In this document: one piece after another, positions 52,198 through 60,664 of the stretch
Layout of the letters: every line of letters begins with the position of its first letter
How positions within the stretch are numbered: position 1 is the first letter of the stretch
Translations under genes and position numbers: made by a program
The notes under the pieces: generated by a model
What the model saw: the letters and a program-made list of their open reading frames with translations, nothing else
Told to the model about the DNA's origin: nothing
The model's database searches: none
Assembly (NCBI RefSeq): GCF_022760855.1
Contig: NZ_JAKTNR010000011.1
Coordinates: 1 to 64,000 of the forward strand
DNA length: 64,000 nucleotides
DNA from: Thermus albus
GTDB lineage: Bacteria; Deinococcota; Deinococci; Deinococcales; Thermaceae
Reading direction: 5' to 3'

Positions 52198-54201
52198 GTG
52201 CCAGGAAAAAAGGTTAGAAGCTACCTCATGGGGGAATGGCGGGAAGGCCAGGGGGAAGGGGTACCGCTGCGGGATGCCGCCACGGGGGAGGTGCTGGCCC
52301 ATGTCACCGCCCAAGGGCTGCCCCTTAAGGAGGCGGTGGCCTGGGGGAGGGAGGTGGGAGGAAAGGCCCTCCTGGCCTTGGATTTCCCGGAAAGGGGAAG
52401 AAGGCTTCGCGCCTTGGCCCAGTACTTGAGCGAGCGGAAGGAGGAGCTCTACCGACTTTACGCCACCACCGGGGGCACGAGGCGGGATGCCTGGTACGAC
52501 GTGGATGGGGGGATCGGGGTCCTTTACGCCTACAGCTCCTTGGCCCGGAACCTCCCTGAAGGCAACTTCCTGCTGGAGGAAGACCCCATCCCCTTAAGCC
52601 GGGACCTTTCCTTCCAGGGGCGTCACCTTCTAGGGCCCAAGGGGGGGATCACCGTGCAGATCAACGCCTTCAACTTCCCCGTCTGGGGCCTTTTGGAGAA
52701 GTTTGCGCCTGCCTTCTTGGCGGGGGTGCCCACCCTGGCCAAGGCGGCCACCCCCACCGCCCACGTGGCCGAAGGGCTGGTGCGGCTCATGCTGGAGTCC
52801 GGGGTGTTGCCGGAGGGGAGCCTCCAGTTCCTGGCAGGAAGCCTGGGGGATACCTTAGAAGCCTTGGACTACCGGGATAGCGTGTACTTCACCGGCTCCA
52901 AAGCCACCGCCGACACCCTGAGGCGCCATCCCGCCTTCATGGAAAGGGGCGTCCTTCTCAACGCGGAGACCGACTCCTTAAACGCTGCCATCCTGGGGGA
53001 GGAGGCAGGAGAAGAGGAGCTGGCTAGGCTGGCTCAAGAGATCGCCCAAGAGCTTTCCATCAAAGCGGGGCAGCGGTGCACGGCCATCCGGCGGGTCCTG
53101 GTTCCGGGAGGGCGGCTGGAAGCCCTCCTCGAGGCCACCCGCAGGCACCTGGAGGAGCTCAAGCTGGGCGACCCCAGGGAGGAGGGCGTGGAGCTGGGCC
53201 CCTTAGCCTCCTTAGGGCAGAAGGCGGAGGTGGAAAAGGCGGTGCAGAGCCTCCTGGAAGCCGGAGCCCGGGTGTACTGGAAGCATCCGGGAAGGCAGGA
53301 CGGGGCCTTCTTTCCTCCCACCCTCCTCCTGGCCGAGAACCCTTATGCCGAGGCCCTACACCGGGTGGAGGCCTTCGGCCCCGTGGCCACCTTCTTCCCC
53401 TATCGGGACCGGGAAGAGGCCCTGCGCTTAGCCCGCATGGGAGGAGGGATGCTGGTGGCCACCGTGGCCACCCCGGACCCCGCGGAGGCCCGCTTCTACC
53501 TCCTGGGGCTTTCCGGGGAAGTGGGGCGGTTGCACATCCTTAACCGGAGGAACAGCGCCGCCTCCACCGGCCACGGCTCCCCCTTGCCCCGCCTCCTCCA
53601 CGGGGGGCCGGGACGGGCCGGGGGCGGGGAGGAGCTCGGGGGGCTTCTTTCCGTAAAGCGGCACCTGGCCAGGGTGGCGCTCCAGGCCGATCCCCACACC
53701 CTTCAGGTCCTCACCGGGGAGTACGCCAAGGGGGCGGAAAAGCCCGCCCAGGTCCACCCCTTCCGCAAATACTATGAGGAGTTGGAAATCGGCGAGACCC
53801 TCAAGACCCACCGGCGCACGGTGACGGAAGCAGATATCTCCCTTTTCGCCCACCTATCCTGGGACCACTTCTACGCCCACACCGACGAGATCGCCGCCAG
53901 GGAGAGCCTCTTCGGTAAGCGGGTGGCCCACGGGTACTTCGTCCTGGCGGCGGCGGCAGGGCTTTTCGTGGACCCTGCCCCGGGGCCGGTCTTGGCTAAC
54001 TACGGCCTGGAGGGCCTCCGCTTCACCGAACCCGTGGGGATCGGGGACAGCCTGGAAGCCCGCCTAACGGTCAAGTCCAAGCGCCCACGAGACGAGAAAA
54101 CAGGGGTGGTGGAGTGGGCGGTGGAGGTGCAGAACCAGGACGGGAAACAGGTGGCCACCTACACCCTTCTCACCTTGGTAGCCCGTAAGCCGGGCCCCTA
54201 G
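52198..54201 (+). CDS. paaZ: PaaZ-type bifunctional oxepin-CoA hydrolase/aldehyde dehydrogenase
   Basis: Opens the oxepin-CoA ring and oxidises the aldehyde formed. The 667-residue protein has an aldehyde dehydrogenase domain (1 to about 510) with VQINAFNFPVWGLLEKFAPAFLAGVPTLAK, Glu257 in LLNAETDSLN and Cys294 in KAGQRCTAIR, and a C-terminal MaoC-like hydratase domain (about 520-660) with FAHLSWDHFYAHTDE and KRVAHGYFVLAAAAGL. Start is GTG 52198 with GGGGAGGAG just before. The hairpin after paaD separates it from paaABCD. Confidence 0.95.
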   Translation: MPGKKVRSYLMGEWREGQGEGVPLRDAATGEVLAHVTAQGLPLKEAVAWGREVGGKALLALDFPERGRRLRALAQYLSERKEELYRLYATTGGTRRDAWYDVDGGIGVLYAYSSLARNLPEGNFLLEEDPIPLSRDLSFQGRHLLGPKGGITVQINAFNFPVWGLLEKFAPAFLAGVPTLAKAATPTAHVAEGLVRLMLESGVLPEGSLQFLAGSLGDTLEALDYRDSVYFTGSKATADTLRRHPAFMERGVLLNAETDSLNAAILGEEAGEEELARLAQEIAQELSIKAGQRCTAIRRVLVPGGRLEALLEATRRHLEELKLGDPREEGVELGPLASLGQKAEVEKAVQSLLEAGARVYWKHPGRQDGAFFPPTLLLAENPYAEALHRVEAFGPVATFFPYRDREEALRLARMGGGMLVATVATPDPAEARFYLLGLSGEVGRLHILNRRNSAASTGHGSPLPRLLHGGPGRAGGGEELGGLLSVKRHLARVALQADPHTLQVLTGEYAKGAEKPAQVHPFRKYYEELEIGETLKTHRRTVTEADISLFAHLSWDHFYAHTDEIAARESLFGKRVAHGYFVLAAAAGLFVDPAPGPVLANYGLEGLRFTEPVGIGDSLEARLTVKSKRPRDEKTGVVEWAVEVQNQDGKQVATYTLLTLVARKPGP

Positions 54202-54390
54202 GAAATAGGAAAAAGGCTGAAACCCAACTGGGGTACCCGGACCCCCCCAGCCCTCAAGGAGACCACCCGCTTCACCGGGGTGGATATCGGCAGCCGGGGC
54301 CGATGGCCGGGCCGGTTCTTCCCCGGCCGGTCCGGAAAGGAAGCCAGACCCCTGTTCCCTGTGGCCTAAAGTCCTAGAGTTGGGGTAGGT

Positions 54391-55388
54391 ATGCTGGACG
54401 ACGTCCTCAAACCCGTCCACGGCGGCCCCGACGGGGGGCCTGAACCCGTGTACGACTTTTCCACCAACGCCAACGCCCTCGGGCCTAACTCTGTAATTCT
54501 AGACTTTCTCCAAAAAGTTGACCCAAGCCGCTACCCCGATCCCCTCTACCGCCGGGTACGCCAAAGGCTGGCCCAAGCTCATGGCGTCCTTGCAAGCCAG
54601 GTGGCGGTGGGGACTGGAAGCAGCGAACTCATCCACCGCTTAGCCCGTTGGAACTACCTGAGAGGGCCCATCCTCCTCCTTAAACCCACCTTCAGCGAGT
54701 ACGCCCGCGCCGCTCGGGCCCTGGACCTACCCCTTTGGGAAGCGGAAGACCCGGACACCTTCCTAAGGCTCCTGCCCAAAAGCTCCCTGGCCTTCCTCTG
54801 CGTACCCAACAACCCCACGGGGAGGTCTACCCCTTCCTGGAGGAGGCCGCGGCCAGGGCAGGTGGAGCCCTGGTCCTGGACCTGGCCTACTACCCCCTCC
54901 TGGAAACCCCGCCCCCCTTACCCCAAAAGGCTTGGTACCTCTTTGGCCCCAACAAGGCCCACGGCCTAACGGGGGTGCGGGCTGGGTACCTGGTGGCCCC
55001 CTTGGACCTTTCCACTTTCCAAAGCCTCGCTCCCTCTTGGCCGGTCTCGGTATATGGGGAGGCCCTCCTAGAGGGCCACTTGGATCCGGGAGCCCAGGCC
55101 TGGCTAGCGGAAAGCAAAAGGGAACTTCACCGCCTTAGGCGCCGCCTTTCGGATGGCCTAAGGGAGCTGGGCCTTGCGGTTAAGGAAAGCTCCGCCAACT
55201 TCCTCCTGGTACGGGTAGGCAAGGCCACAGAGGTGGCTCACCGGCTGCGGGAAAAGGGCATCCGGGTGCGGGATGCCTCCAGCTTCGGCCTCCCCGAGTA
55301 GACCAGGCTTTCCGCCCAGCTGGAGGAGGCCATCCAGGCCCTGCTCGAGGCCATGGCCTCCGTCTTGGCCACGGTACGATGGCCCTAG
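54391..55388 (+). pseudogene. cobD: Broken copy of cobD (threonine-phosphate decarboxylase), copy 2
   Basis: Aligns with copy 1 (31295-32281) along its whole length, starting MLDDVLKPVHGGPDGGPEPV. Copy 1 has five Gs before AGGTCTACCCC, and this copy has four (54819-54822), which shifts the frame inside VPNNPTGEVYP. The second frame then continues through NKAHGLTGVRAGYL. A TAG at 55299-55301 replaces the TGG of copy 1 (LPEWLRLS), after which about 28 recognisable codons remain to 55388. Two independent lesions make a sequencing error for both unlikely, although the first lies in a G-run. Confidence 0.85.
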
Positions 55389-55439
55389 GAAGGTCCCCTG
55401 CTCACCCTGTGCAGCCTAGGGGCCTTCTGGTATCTACTT

Positions 55440-56351
55440 GTGCAAATGGCGAAGGCTAAAGCGGTCGCGGTCTGGGGTACGGGAAGCAGCGTGGGGAAAA
55501 GCCTCCTCACCGCTGGGCTTCTCCGCCACTTCCGGCGCCTGGGGCTCAAGGTGGCCCCCTTCAAGGCCCAGAACATGTCCAACCACGCCAGGGTGGTGGC
55601 GGGCGGGGAAATGGCCAGCGCCCAGTGGCTACAGGCCTTGGCGGCGGGGGTCCGGCCGGAACCCCGCATGAACCCCGTTCTGATAAAGCCCATGGGACGC
55701 CAAGGGGCGCAGGTGGTGCTTTTGGGCCAGGTGAACGAGGATCTAGCCGACGCTATAGAGCAACACCTCGACCTCAAGCCCCTCCACCGGTCCCTAGGCC
55801 TTATGGGCCCCAGCCAGACCCAAGGGGGGCATCCTGGGCGAGCCCCAGGCCAGCCCCCCCCACCCGGCCTTACCCTCCTCCTGGGCGGGGCACGTAGCGG
55901 GAAAAGCCGCCTGGCCCAGAGGCTGGCGGGGCCCTTCGCCACCCTGGTCGCCACCGCCGAGCCCCGGGACCAGGAGATGGAAGCCCGCATCGCCCGCCAC
56001 CGGGCCCAGCGCCCACCCACATGGGAAACCATAGAGGAGCCCCTGAACCTGGTGGAGGCCCTGGGGCGGGCCCGCCACCCCACGGTGGTGGTGGACTACC
56101 TCACCCTCTGGGTGGCCAACCTCATGGAAAAGGGCCTAGACCCTTTGGCAGAGGCAAAGCGCTTCCTCGAGGCGGTAGATGCGAGCGGCAAACGGGTCAT
56201 CGCCGTGTCCAACGAGGTGGGAATGGGGATCGTCCCGGTAAATCCCTTGGCCCGGCGCTACCGGGACCTCTTGGGAGAGGTGAACGCCCTCCTCGCCGCA
56301 AGGGCCAAGGAGGCCTTCTTTGTGGTGGCAGGGAGAACCCTACGCCTTTAG
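55440..56351 (+). CDS. cobU: Internally deleted CobQ joined to an intact CobU domain (copy 2)
   Basis: 303 residues, against 641 in copy 1. Residues 1 to about 97 are the N-terminal CobQ part ([39 protein letters not shown]). Then about 345 residues of copy 1 are missing in frame, including the glutaminase cysteine, and the protein resumes at [13 protein letters not shown]. Residues about 140-303 are a complete CobU/CobP domain: [46 protein letters not shown]. It can be expected to give kinase/guanylyltransferase activity but not CobQ. Start is GTG 55440. It overlaps the stop of convergent cobA copy 2. Confidence 0.88.
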   Translation: MQMAKAKAVAVWGTGSSVGKSLLTAGLLRHFRRLGLKVAPFKAQNMSNHARVVAGGEMASAQWLQALAAGVRPEPRMNPVLIKPMGRQGAQVVLLGQVNEDLADAIEQHLDLKPLHRSLGLMGPSQTQGGHPGRAPGQPPPPGLTLLLGGARSGKSRLAQRLAGPFATLVATAEPRDQEMEARIARHRAQRPPTWETIEEPLNLVEALGRARHPTVVVDYLTLWVANLMEKGLDPLAEAKRFLEAVDASGKRVIAVSNEVGMGIVPVNPLARRYRDLLGEVNALLAARAKEAFFVVAGRTLRL

Positions 56352-56911
56352 TGCTCTATGCCCTTTTGCGCCGGCACCCCTTGCTCGAAGGCATGCTTCA
56401 CCTTACGCATCTCGGTGACGGTATCCGCCAGTTCCAGCAAGGCCTCCGGGGCACCCCGGCCCGTCACCACCACGTGGACATGGGCCGGCCGGCTCCTCAG
56501 GACCTCCAGGAACTCCGAGAGGTCTATCCATCCATAGCGCAGAGGGTACGTGGCCTCGTCCAGGACCACCAGGTCCCAATCCCCGGAAAGCAGGGTGGAC
56601 TTGGCCCGTTCCCAGCCTTCCTGGGCCATCCTGGCCGACCGGTTCAGATCGCGGCTCCTCCAGGTAAAGCCATCCCCAAGGCCCTCCAATGGGATACCCA
56701 GCTGGGAAAGGGCCCGGTGCTCCCCAAACCGGGCCCCCTGGTGCTTGATAAACTGGAAGATGCGCACCTTTAACCCCCGGCCGTGGGCCCTCAAGGCCAG
56801 GCCAAAGGCCGCGGTGCTCTTGCCCTTGCCTTCCCCGGTGTAGACCAGAAGAAGGCCTCGCCTCTTTCCGCTGGGCTTGGCGTATGGCTTCGCTGGCTTC
56901 GGGCTCTCCAT
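56348..56911 (-). CDS. cobA: Cob(I)alamin adenosyltransferase CobA (copy 2)
   Basis: About 187 residues. P-loop [14 protein letters not shown] and [15 protein letters not shown] are intact, and similarity to copy 1 is high over the whole length. The start [13 protein letters not shown] at 56911 matches [13 protein letters not shown] of copy 1; ATG 56917 is also in frame. No ribosome site is evident. Unlike copy 1 it is no longer coupled to cobS, because about 250 extra bases lie between them. Confidence 0.9.
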   Translation of the reverse strand: MESPKPAKPYAKPSGKRRGLLLVYTGEGKGKSTAAFGLALRAHGRGLKVRIFQFIKHQGARFGEHRALSQLGIPLEGLGDGFTWRSRDLNRSARMAQEGWERAKSTLLSGDWDLVVLDEATYPLRYGWIDLSEFLEVLRSRPAHVHVVVTGRGAPEALLELADTVTEMRKVKHAFEQGVPAQKGIEH

Positions 56912-56913
56912 AA

Positions 56914-57165
56914 GCATCGCGTCCAAGGACCACACCCCTAAGCGGGGCATGGCGCCTGGCCCCCTAGGACCCCTGTACCCCTAAGCCGCCTTTCCATCCT
57001 TCCCAGTCTACCCATCTAAAGGCCGCATGTACCACCCCACCCCGGCTTGGGCCAAGGTGGGGGCCCCGGCAAGGACCTTGGGTAGGCGTCATCCCCCTGG
57101 GGCTTAGAGAGCGAAACAGGAAGATGGCATTGGCCCTTCTGAAACAGAGGATTCCTCAAGGGCAA
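56914..57165. mobile_element. Insertion of about 250 bases at the cobS-cobA junction of copy 2
   Basis: Copy 1 reads directly from the end of cobS into cobA (TGCCCTATGGAAAGCCC on minus). Copy 2 has the same flanks (GGCCCT and TATGGAGAGCCC) but separated by about 250 bases. These contain dispersed-repeat copy B and no supported gene. Clear terminal repeats or a target duplication were not found, so exact ends are uncertain by several bases. Confidence 0.55.
57031..57120 (+). repeat. Dispersed intergenic repeat, copy B
   Basis: Begins with an imperfect hairpin, CCACCCCGGCTTGGGCCAAGGTGGGG, followed by GCCCCGGCAAGGACCTTGGG and ending AGAGAGCGAAACAGG. About 80-85% identical by eye to copy A over 70 bases and more distantly to copy C. 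Confidence 0.55.
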
Positions 57166-57842
57166 AGGGCCAAGCCCAAAAGCCCCGCAAGTTCCCCCAA
57201 GGCGATCATGGCCCCCAGGACATCCCCGTTGAGCCCCCCCAAACGGGCCAGCGACCAGCGGGCCACCGCATAAGCGGCGAGAAGGGTGAGGAGGGCAGGC
57301 CAGGGGTAAAGCAGGGGAAAGGGCAGGGCCAGGAGAAAAGCCCCTCCCAAAGGACCTCCCCGGATTAGGCCAGCCATGCCCGGGTGCAGCAAGGGATAAC
57401 GGTTCAAAAAGGGCAGTATGGCGAAACGGGCGAAGCCCGGAAGGAGGAGTAGGGAAAGGGGTTCCCGCACCAGGGCCAGGGCCTGCCAAAGAAGGAGGAG
57501 GTAGATCCCCCCCACCCCGAAGGCGAAGGAGCCCAGGTGGGGATCTTTCAGGATACGAAGCCGCTCCTCTTTCGGCCTTGCCCCCAAGAGGGCATCGGCC
57601 AGATCCAGGAGCCCATCAAGGTGCATAAAACCCGTGAGGCCAAGGAGGGCGGCAAGGAGTAAGCCGGCCAAAAGCCCATTGGGAAGGGGCAGGAGGGCAA
57701 GGAGGAAGAGGGGAAGCCCTAAAGCATACCCCGCCAGGGGGAAGAACTGGGTGCTCCTTGAGAAGTCCTCAGGGCCAACCTCCTTTGGGGCCACAGGGAA
57801 GACCGTGAGCAGGCCCAGGGCCAAACGCAAGGCACGCCACAT
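57156..57842 (-). CDS. cobS: Adenosylcobinamide-GDP ribazoletransferase CobS (copy 2, altered C-terminus)
   Basis: 228 residues, same membrane pattern as copy 1, with GFMHLDGLLDLADALL and [13 protein letters not shown] intact. The last residues differ: copy 1 ends [10 protein letters not shown], this copy ends GLALCP and stops inside the inserted segment. The core should still be active. Start ATG 57842, one base after the cobT stop. Confidence 0.9.
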   Translation of the reverse strand: MWRALRLALGLLTVFPVAPKEVGPEDFSRSTQFFPLAGYALGLPLFLLALLPLPNGLLAGLLLAALLGLTGFMHLDGLLDLADALLGARPKEERLRILKDPHLGSFAFGVGGIYLLLLWQALALVREPLSLLLLPGFARFAILPFLNRYPLLHPGMAGLIRGGPLGGAFLLALPFPLLYPWPALLTLLAAYAVARWSLARLGGLNGDVLGAMIALGELAGLLGLALCP

Positions 57843-57843
57843 G

Positions 57844-58857
57844 CTAAAGGCGGTCGGAAACCCCCGCCTCCCCAAAGGTGGCCATGTGCAGGATGCGGGC
57901 AGCGGCTCGGAGGAGGGGAATGGCCAGGACCGCCCCCGTCCCCTCCCCCAACGCTAGGTCTAGGTCCAGAAGGGGCCTTAGCCCAAGGGCCTCGAGGATG
58001 TACCGGTGGCCAGGTTCCCGGCTAAGGTGGCCGGCGAAAAGGTAGTCCTTAAGGCCCGGCTCTAACCTCCAGGCCAAAAGGGCCCCCGAGGAAACAGGAA
58101 ACCCATCCAAGACCAAGGGCAGACCGTGCCGATAACCTTCCAGGTAAACCCCGGCAATGGCCAGAAGTTCAAGCCCCCCCACCTCCGCCGCCACCGCTAA
58201 AGGAGGCATATCCGGGCGGAGCCGGCCCAAGGCCTGGGCCACCGCTTCCCGCTTCCGCCTCAGACCCGCCTCTCCTACCCCGGTACCCCGGCCCACCACC
58301 GCCTCGGGGGGAAGGTGCAAAAGCGCCGCCGTTAGGGCACTGGCCGCGGTGGTGTTTCCGATGCCCATGTCCCCTGCCGCCAAAACCGTGGCCCCTTGGG
58401 CGATGGCCAACCGGGCCGCCTCCATCCCTGCCGAAAGGGCCATTTCCGCCTCCTCTAGGCCCATAGCCCTTTCCTTGGCTAGATTTCCCGTACCCCACCG
58501 AACCTTGCGCTTAAGGAGGCGGGGGTGGTCCGGAAGCTCCCCCTTCACCCCCACGTCCAGGACATAGACCTGGCAGTCCGCCACCCGGGAGAGCTGGTTG
58601 ATGGCCGCCCCGCCCCCCAGGAAATTCAGAACCATCTGGTAGGTGACCTCCTGGGGATACGCGGACACCCCCTCCGCCACCACCCCGTGGTCCGCAGCGG
58701 CCACCACCACCGCCCCAGGGCCCAACTCCGGCTTAAGACGCCCCTGGATGGCCGCCAGGCGCACCGCCACCTCCTCCAACCGGCCCAGGGATCCAGGAGG
58801 CTTGGTGAGCCTTTCCATTCGCTCCTGGGCTGCTTGCAGAAGATCCCAGTAACCCAT
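57844..58857 (-). CDS. cobT: Nicotinate-nucleotide-dimethylbenzimidazole phosphoribosyltransferase CobT (copy 2)
   Basis: 337 residues, the same length as copy 1, with TKPPGSLGRLE, VVAAADHGVVAEGVSAYPQE and AAGDMGIGNTTAASALTAAL intact. The start ATG 58857 (MGYWDLLQ) matches copy 1; the longer open frame would run into the divergent promoter. It appears fully functional. First gene of the minus-strand unit. Confidence 0.94.
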   Translation of the reverse strand: MGYWDLLQAAQERMERLTKPPGSLGRLEEVAVRLAAIQGRLKPELGPGAVVVAAADHGVVAEGVSAYPQEVTYQMVLNFLGGGAAINQLSRVADCQVYVLDVGVKGELPDHPRLLKRKVRWGTGNLAKERAMGLEEAEMALSAGMEAARLAIAQGATVLAAGDMGIGNTTAASALTAALLHLPPEAVVGRGTGVGEAGLRRKREAVAQALGRLRPDMPPLAVAAEVGGLELLAIAGVYLEGYRHGLPLVLDGFPVSSGALLAWRLEPGLKDYLFAGHLSREPGHRYILEALGLRPLLDLDLALGEGTGAVLAIPLLRAAARILHMATFGEAGVSDRL

Positions 58858-58865
58858 ACAGCAGG

Positions 58866-58873
58866 AGTATAAG
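58866..58873. promoter_or_regulatory. Overlapping divergent -10 elements between cobT and cobC (copy 2)
   Basis: TATACT on minus (58871-58866) and TATAAG on plus (58868-58873), 8 bases from each start codon. Same arrangement as 2377-2384. Confidence 0.5.
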
Positions 58874-58881
58874 CTTGGAGG

Positions 58882-59400
58882 GTGGAACTCTGGCTGGTGC
58901 GCCACGGGGAAACCCTTTGGAACCGGGAAGGACGGCTCCTGGGCTGGACAGACCTCCCCCTTACCCCCCTGGGGGAGGCCCAGGCCCTAGGCCTTAAGGG
59001 AAGGCTGCCCCCCCTCCCCGCCCACAGCTCCGACCTGAAACGGGCCCTCCAGACCGCCCAGCTCGCAGGCTTTCACCCCACGCCAACCCAAGCCCTCAGG
59101 GAAATCCACTTCGGGACCCTGGAGGGGGCCCTGTGGGAAAGGCTGGAACCCGGGTACAAGGAAGCCCTCCTCCGGTTCCAAGGCTTTGCCCCTCCCGGAG
59201 GAGAAAGCCTCGAGGCCTTCCAGGAAAGGGTCTACCGCTTCTTGGAGGAGCTTAAGACCCCCGCCCTCCTCTTCACCCATGGGGGGGTGATCCGGGCCGC
59301 CTTGAGGGCCCTGGGAGAGGACGCCCTTCCCCTCCCGGGTAGCGTCGTGGTCCTGGATTGGCCAAGGCGGATCCTGGACCGTCTGGACCCAAGCCCATGA
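58882..59400 (+). CDS. cobC: Alpha-ribazole phosphatase (copy 2)
   Basis: 172 residues, near-identical plan to copy 1, with LWLVRHGETLWN at the start and LLFTHGGVIRAAL near 133. The start codon is GTG here, ATG in copy 1. The stop overlaps cbiB (ATGA). Apparently functional. Confidence 0.9.
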   Translation: MELWLVRHGETLWNREGRLLGWTDLPLTPLGEAQALGLKGRLPPLPAHSSDLKRALQTAQLAGFHPTPTQALREIHFGTLEGALWERLEPGYKEALLRFQGFAPPGGESLEAFQERVYRFLEELKTPALLFTHGGVIRAALRALGEDALPLPGSVVVLDWPRRILDRLDPSP

Positions 59401-60284
59401 GCCTTTTCCTGGCCCTCCTCCTGGATGCCCTCCTGGGGGAGCCCCCAGCCCGTTTCCACCCTGTGGTCCTCATGGGCCGTTACCTGGCCTGGGCCTGGCC
59501 GCGGGTCAGGGATTTGGCCTCTGGAGCCTTTTACTGGGCTTTGGGTGCCCTCCTTTTCACCTTCCCTGCCCTCCTCCTGGACCTCTTCCTCAGGCCTTTG
59601 GCCTGGGGTTGGCTCCTTTTGGGACTTCTCCTCAAGCCCCTCTTTAGCCTGCGGATGCTCCTTTGGGAGGTTAAGGAGGTGGAGGTAGCCCTGGCCCAGG
59701 ACCTGGAGGAAGCCAGGAAAAGGCTTGCCCGCATCGCAAGCCGTCCGACGGGGGACCTCTCGGAAGAAGAAGTGCGGGAAGCCGCCCTGGAAAGCCTCTC
59801 GGAGAATCTCTCCGATAGCCTGGTGGCTCCCCTCCTCTACTACGCCTTCTTCGGGCTGGCCGGAGCAGCCCTCTACCGCTACGCCAACACCGCGGACGCC
59901 ATGTGGGGCTACCCCGAGCACGGGGCCCGGGGCGCCGTGGCCGCCCGGATTGACGACCTCCTGAACCTCCTTCCCGCGCGGTTCACCGGGCTCCTCCTGC
60001 TCACGCAAATCCCTCTGCCTTGGGGGCAAAGCGGCCTCTTCTCCTTCCGCCTTTGGCCAAGACTGTGGCGGGAAGCAAGGAAAACCCCCTCCCCTAACGC
60101 CGGCTTCCCCATGGCCGCCCTGGCCCTTAGGCTTGGGGTACGTTTGAGCAAACGAGGGGTGTACGCGCTCAACGAGAATGCCCCTTCCCCAACCCCAAAG
60201 GCCACCCGCGAGGCCCTCCGCCTCTCCGCCCTCCTAGGCTACGGGCTCGGCCTCCTCATGGCCCTATTCACTTGGGTGCGGTGA
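59397..60284 (+). CDS. cbiB: Adenosylcobinamide-phosphate synthase CbiB (copy 2)
   Basis: 295 residues with LLLDALLGEPPARFHPVVLMG, LSENLSDSLVAPLLYYAFFG and YRYANTADAMWGY. It has about 13 more residues than copy 1 in the loop before RKTPSPNAGFPMAA (LLLLTQIPLPWGQSG...). Last gene of copy 2; its stop is 15 bases before the promoter of the B12-riboswitch operon. Confidence 0.92.
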   Translation: MSLFLALLLDALLGEPPARFHPVVLMGRYLAWAWPRVRDLASGAFYWALGALLFTFPALLLDLFLRPLAWGWLLLGLLLKPLFSLRMLLWEVKEVEVALAQDLEEARKRLARIASRPTGDLSEEEVREAALESLSENLSDSLVAPLLYYAFFGLAGAALYRYANTADAMWGYPEHGARGAVAARIDDLLNLLPARFTGLLLLTQIPLPWGQSGLFSFRLWPRLWREARKTPSPNAGFPMAALALRLGVRLSKRGVYALNENAPSPTPKATREALRLSALLGYGLGLLMALFTWVR

Positions 60285-60299
60285 GGGAGGAGTGCGCCC

Positions 60300-60328
60300 T
60301 TGACCTTCGGGGCCATATATGGTACCCT
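60300..60328 (+). promoter_or_regulatory. Promoter of the riboswitch-metE-nrd operon
   Basis: TTGACC (60300-60305), 17 bases, TACCCT (60323-60328). Transcription would start near 60335, just ahead of the cobalamin aptamer. Confidence 0.7.
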
Positions 60329-60334
60329 CCTGTC

Positions 60335-60480
60335 AGGACGCCCAACATTTAGGGTGTCCTGGCCGCGATGCCAGGCCGACAGGCCTGGACGCCCGATGGC
60401 GGTGGGGGAAGTCCGGTGCAAGTCCGGCGCTGTCCCGCAACGGTAACCAGCCCAGGCTGGAAGCCCGAGTACCCGCTTCG
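60335..60480 (+). promoter_or_regulatory. Cobalamin (B12) riboswitch aptamer
   Basis: The conserved B12-box core is present: GGGGGAAGTCCGGTGCAAGT, then CCGGCGCTGTCCCGCAACGG, then GAAGCCCGAGTACCC (60460-60474). A long hairpin AGGACGCCC-8-GGGTGTCCT opens the region (60335-60360). By family knowledge such RNAs bind adenosyl- or related cobalamins and shut off the downstream genes. Boundaries are approximate. The gene controlled is a B12-independent methionine synthase, a classical target. Confidence 0.92.
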
Positions 60481-60612
60481 CGGTCCTGCCCCGTAGCCCT
60501 CGAGGCAAGGGTGAAGGTGGTGATGCCTGTGGGACCCTAGACCTTTGATTCCCCCAAAACCCGAGGCCCGCACCGGGCCATGAGGCCTTAGGGCATAGGT
60601 GGGTTACGAGTG

Positions 60613-60660
60613 CCCCTTTCAGGGGAGGCGCCTTCCCCTGGCAAAGGGACTAGGGAGGTT
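60613..60660 (+). promoter_or_regulatory. Candidate expression platform of the riboswitch
   Basis: Two mutually exclusive stems precede the ribosome site AGGGAGG (60652-60658): CCCCT-TTC-AGGGG (60613-60625) and CAGGGGA-7-TCCCCTG (60620-60640). There is no T-run, so control of translation initiation is more likely than termination. The switch is inferred from pairing only. Confidence 0.45.
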
Positions 60661-60664
60661 TTAT

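Noticed and set aside
57016-57489. 157-codon minus-strand frame over the cobS copy 2 end
   Set aside because: It is a shadow of cobS in another frame, reading out into the inserted repeat.
60239-60573. Short frames across the riboswitch region
   Set aside because: They lie in a structured RNA leader with conserved B12-box sequence; coding is unlikely.
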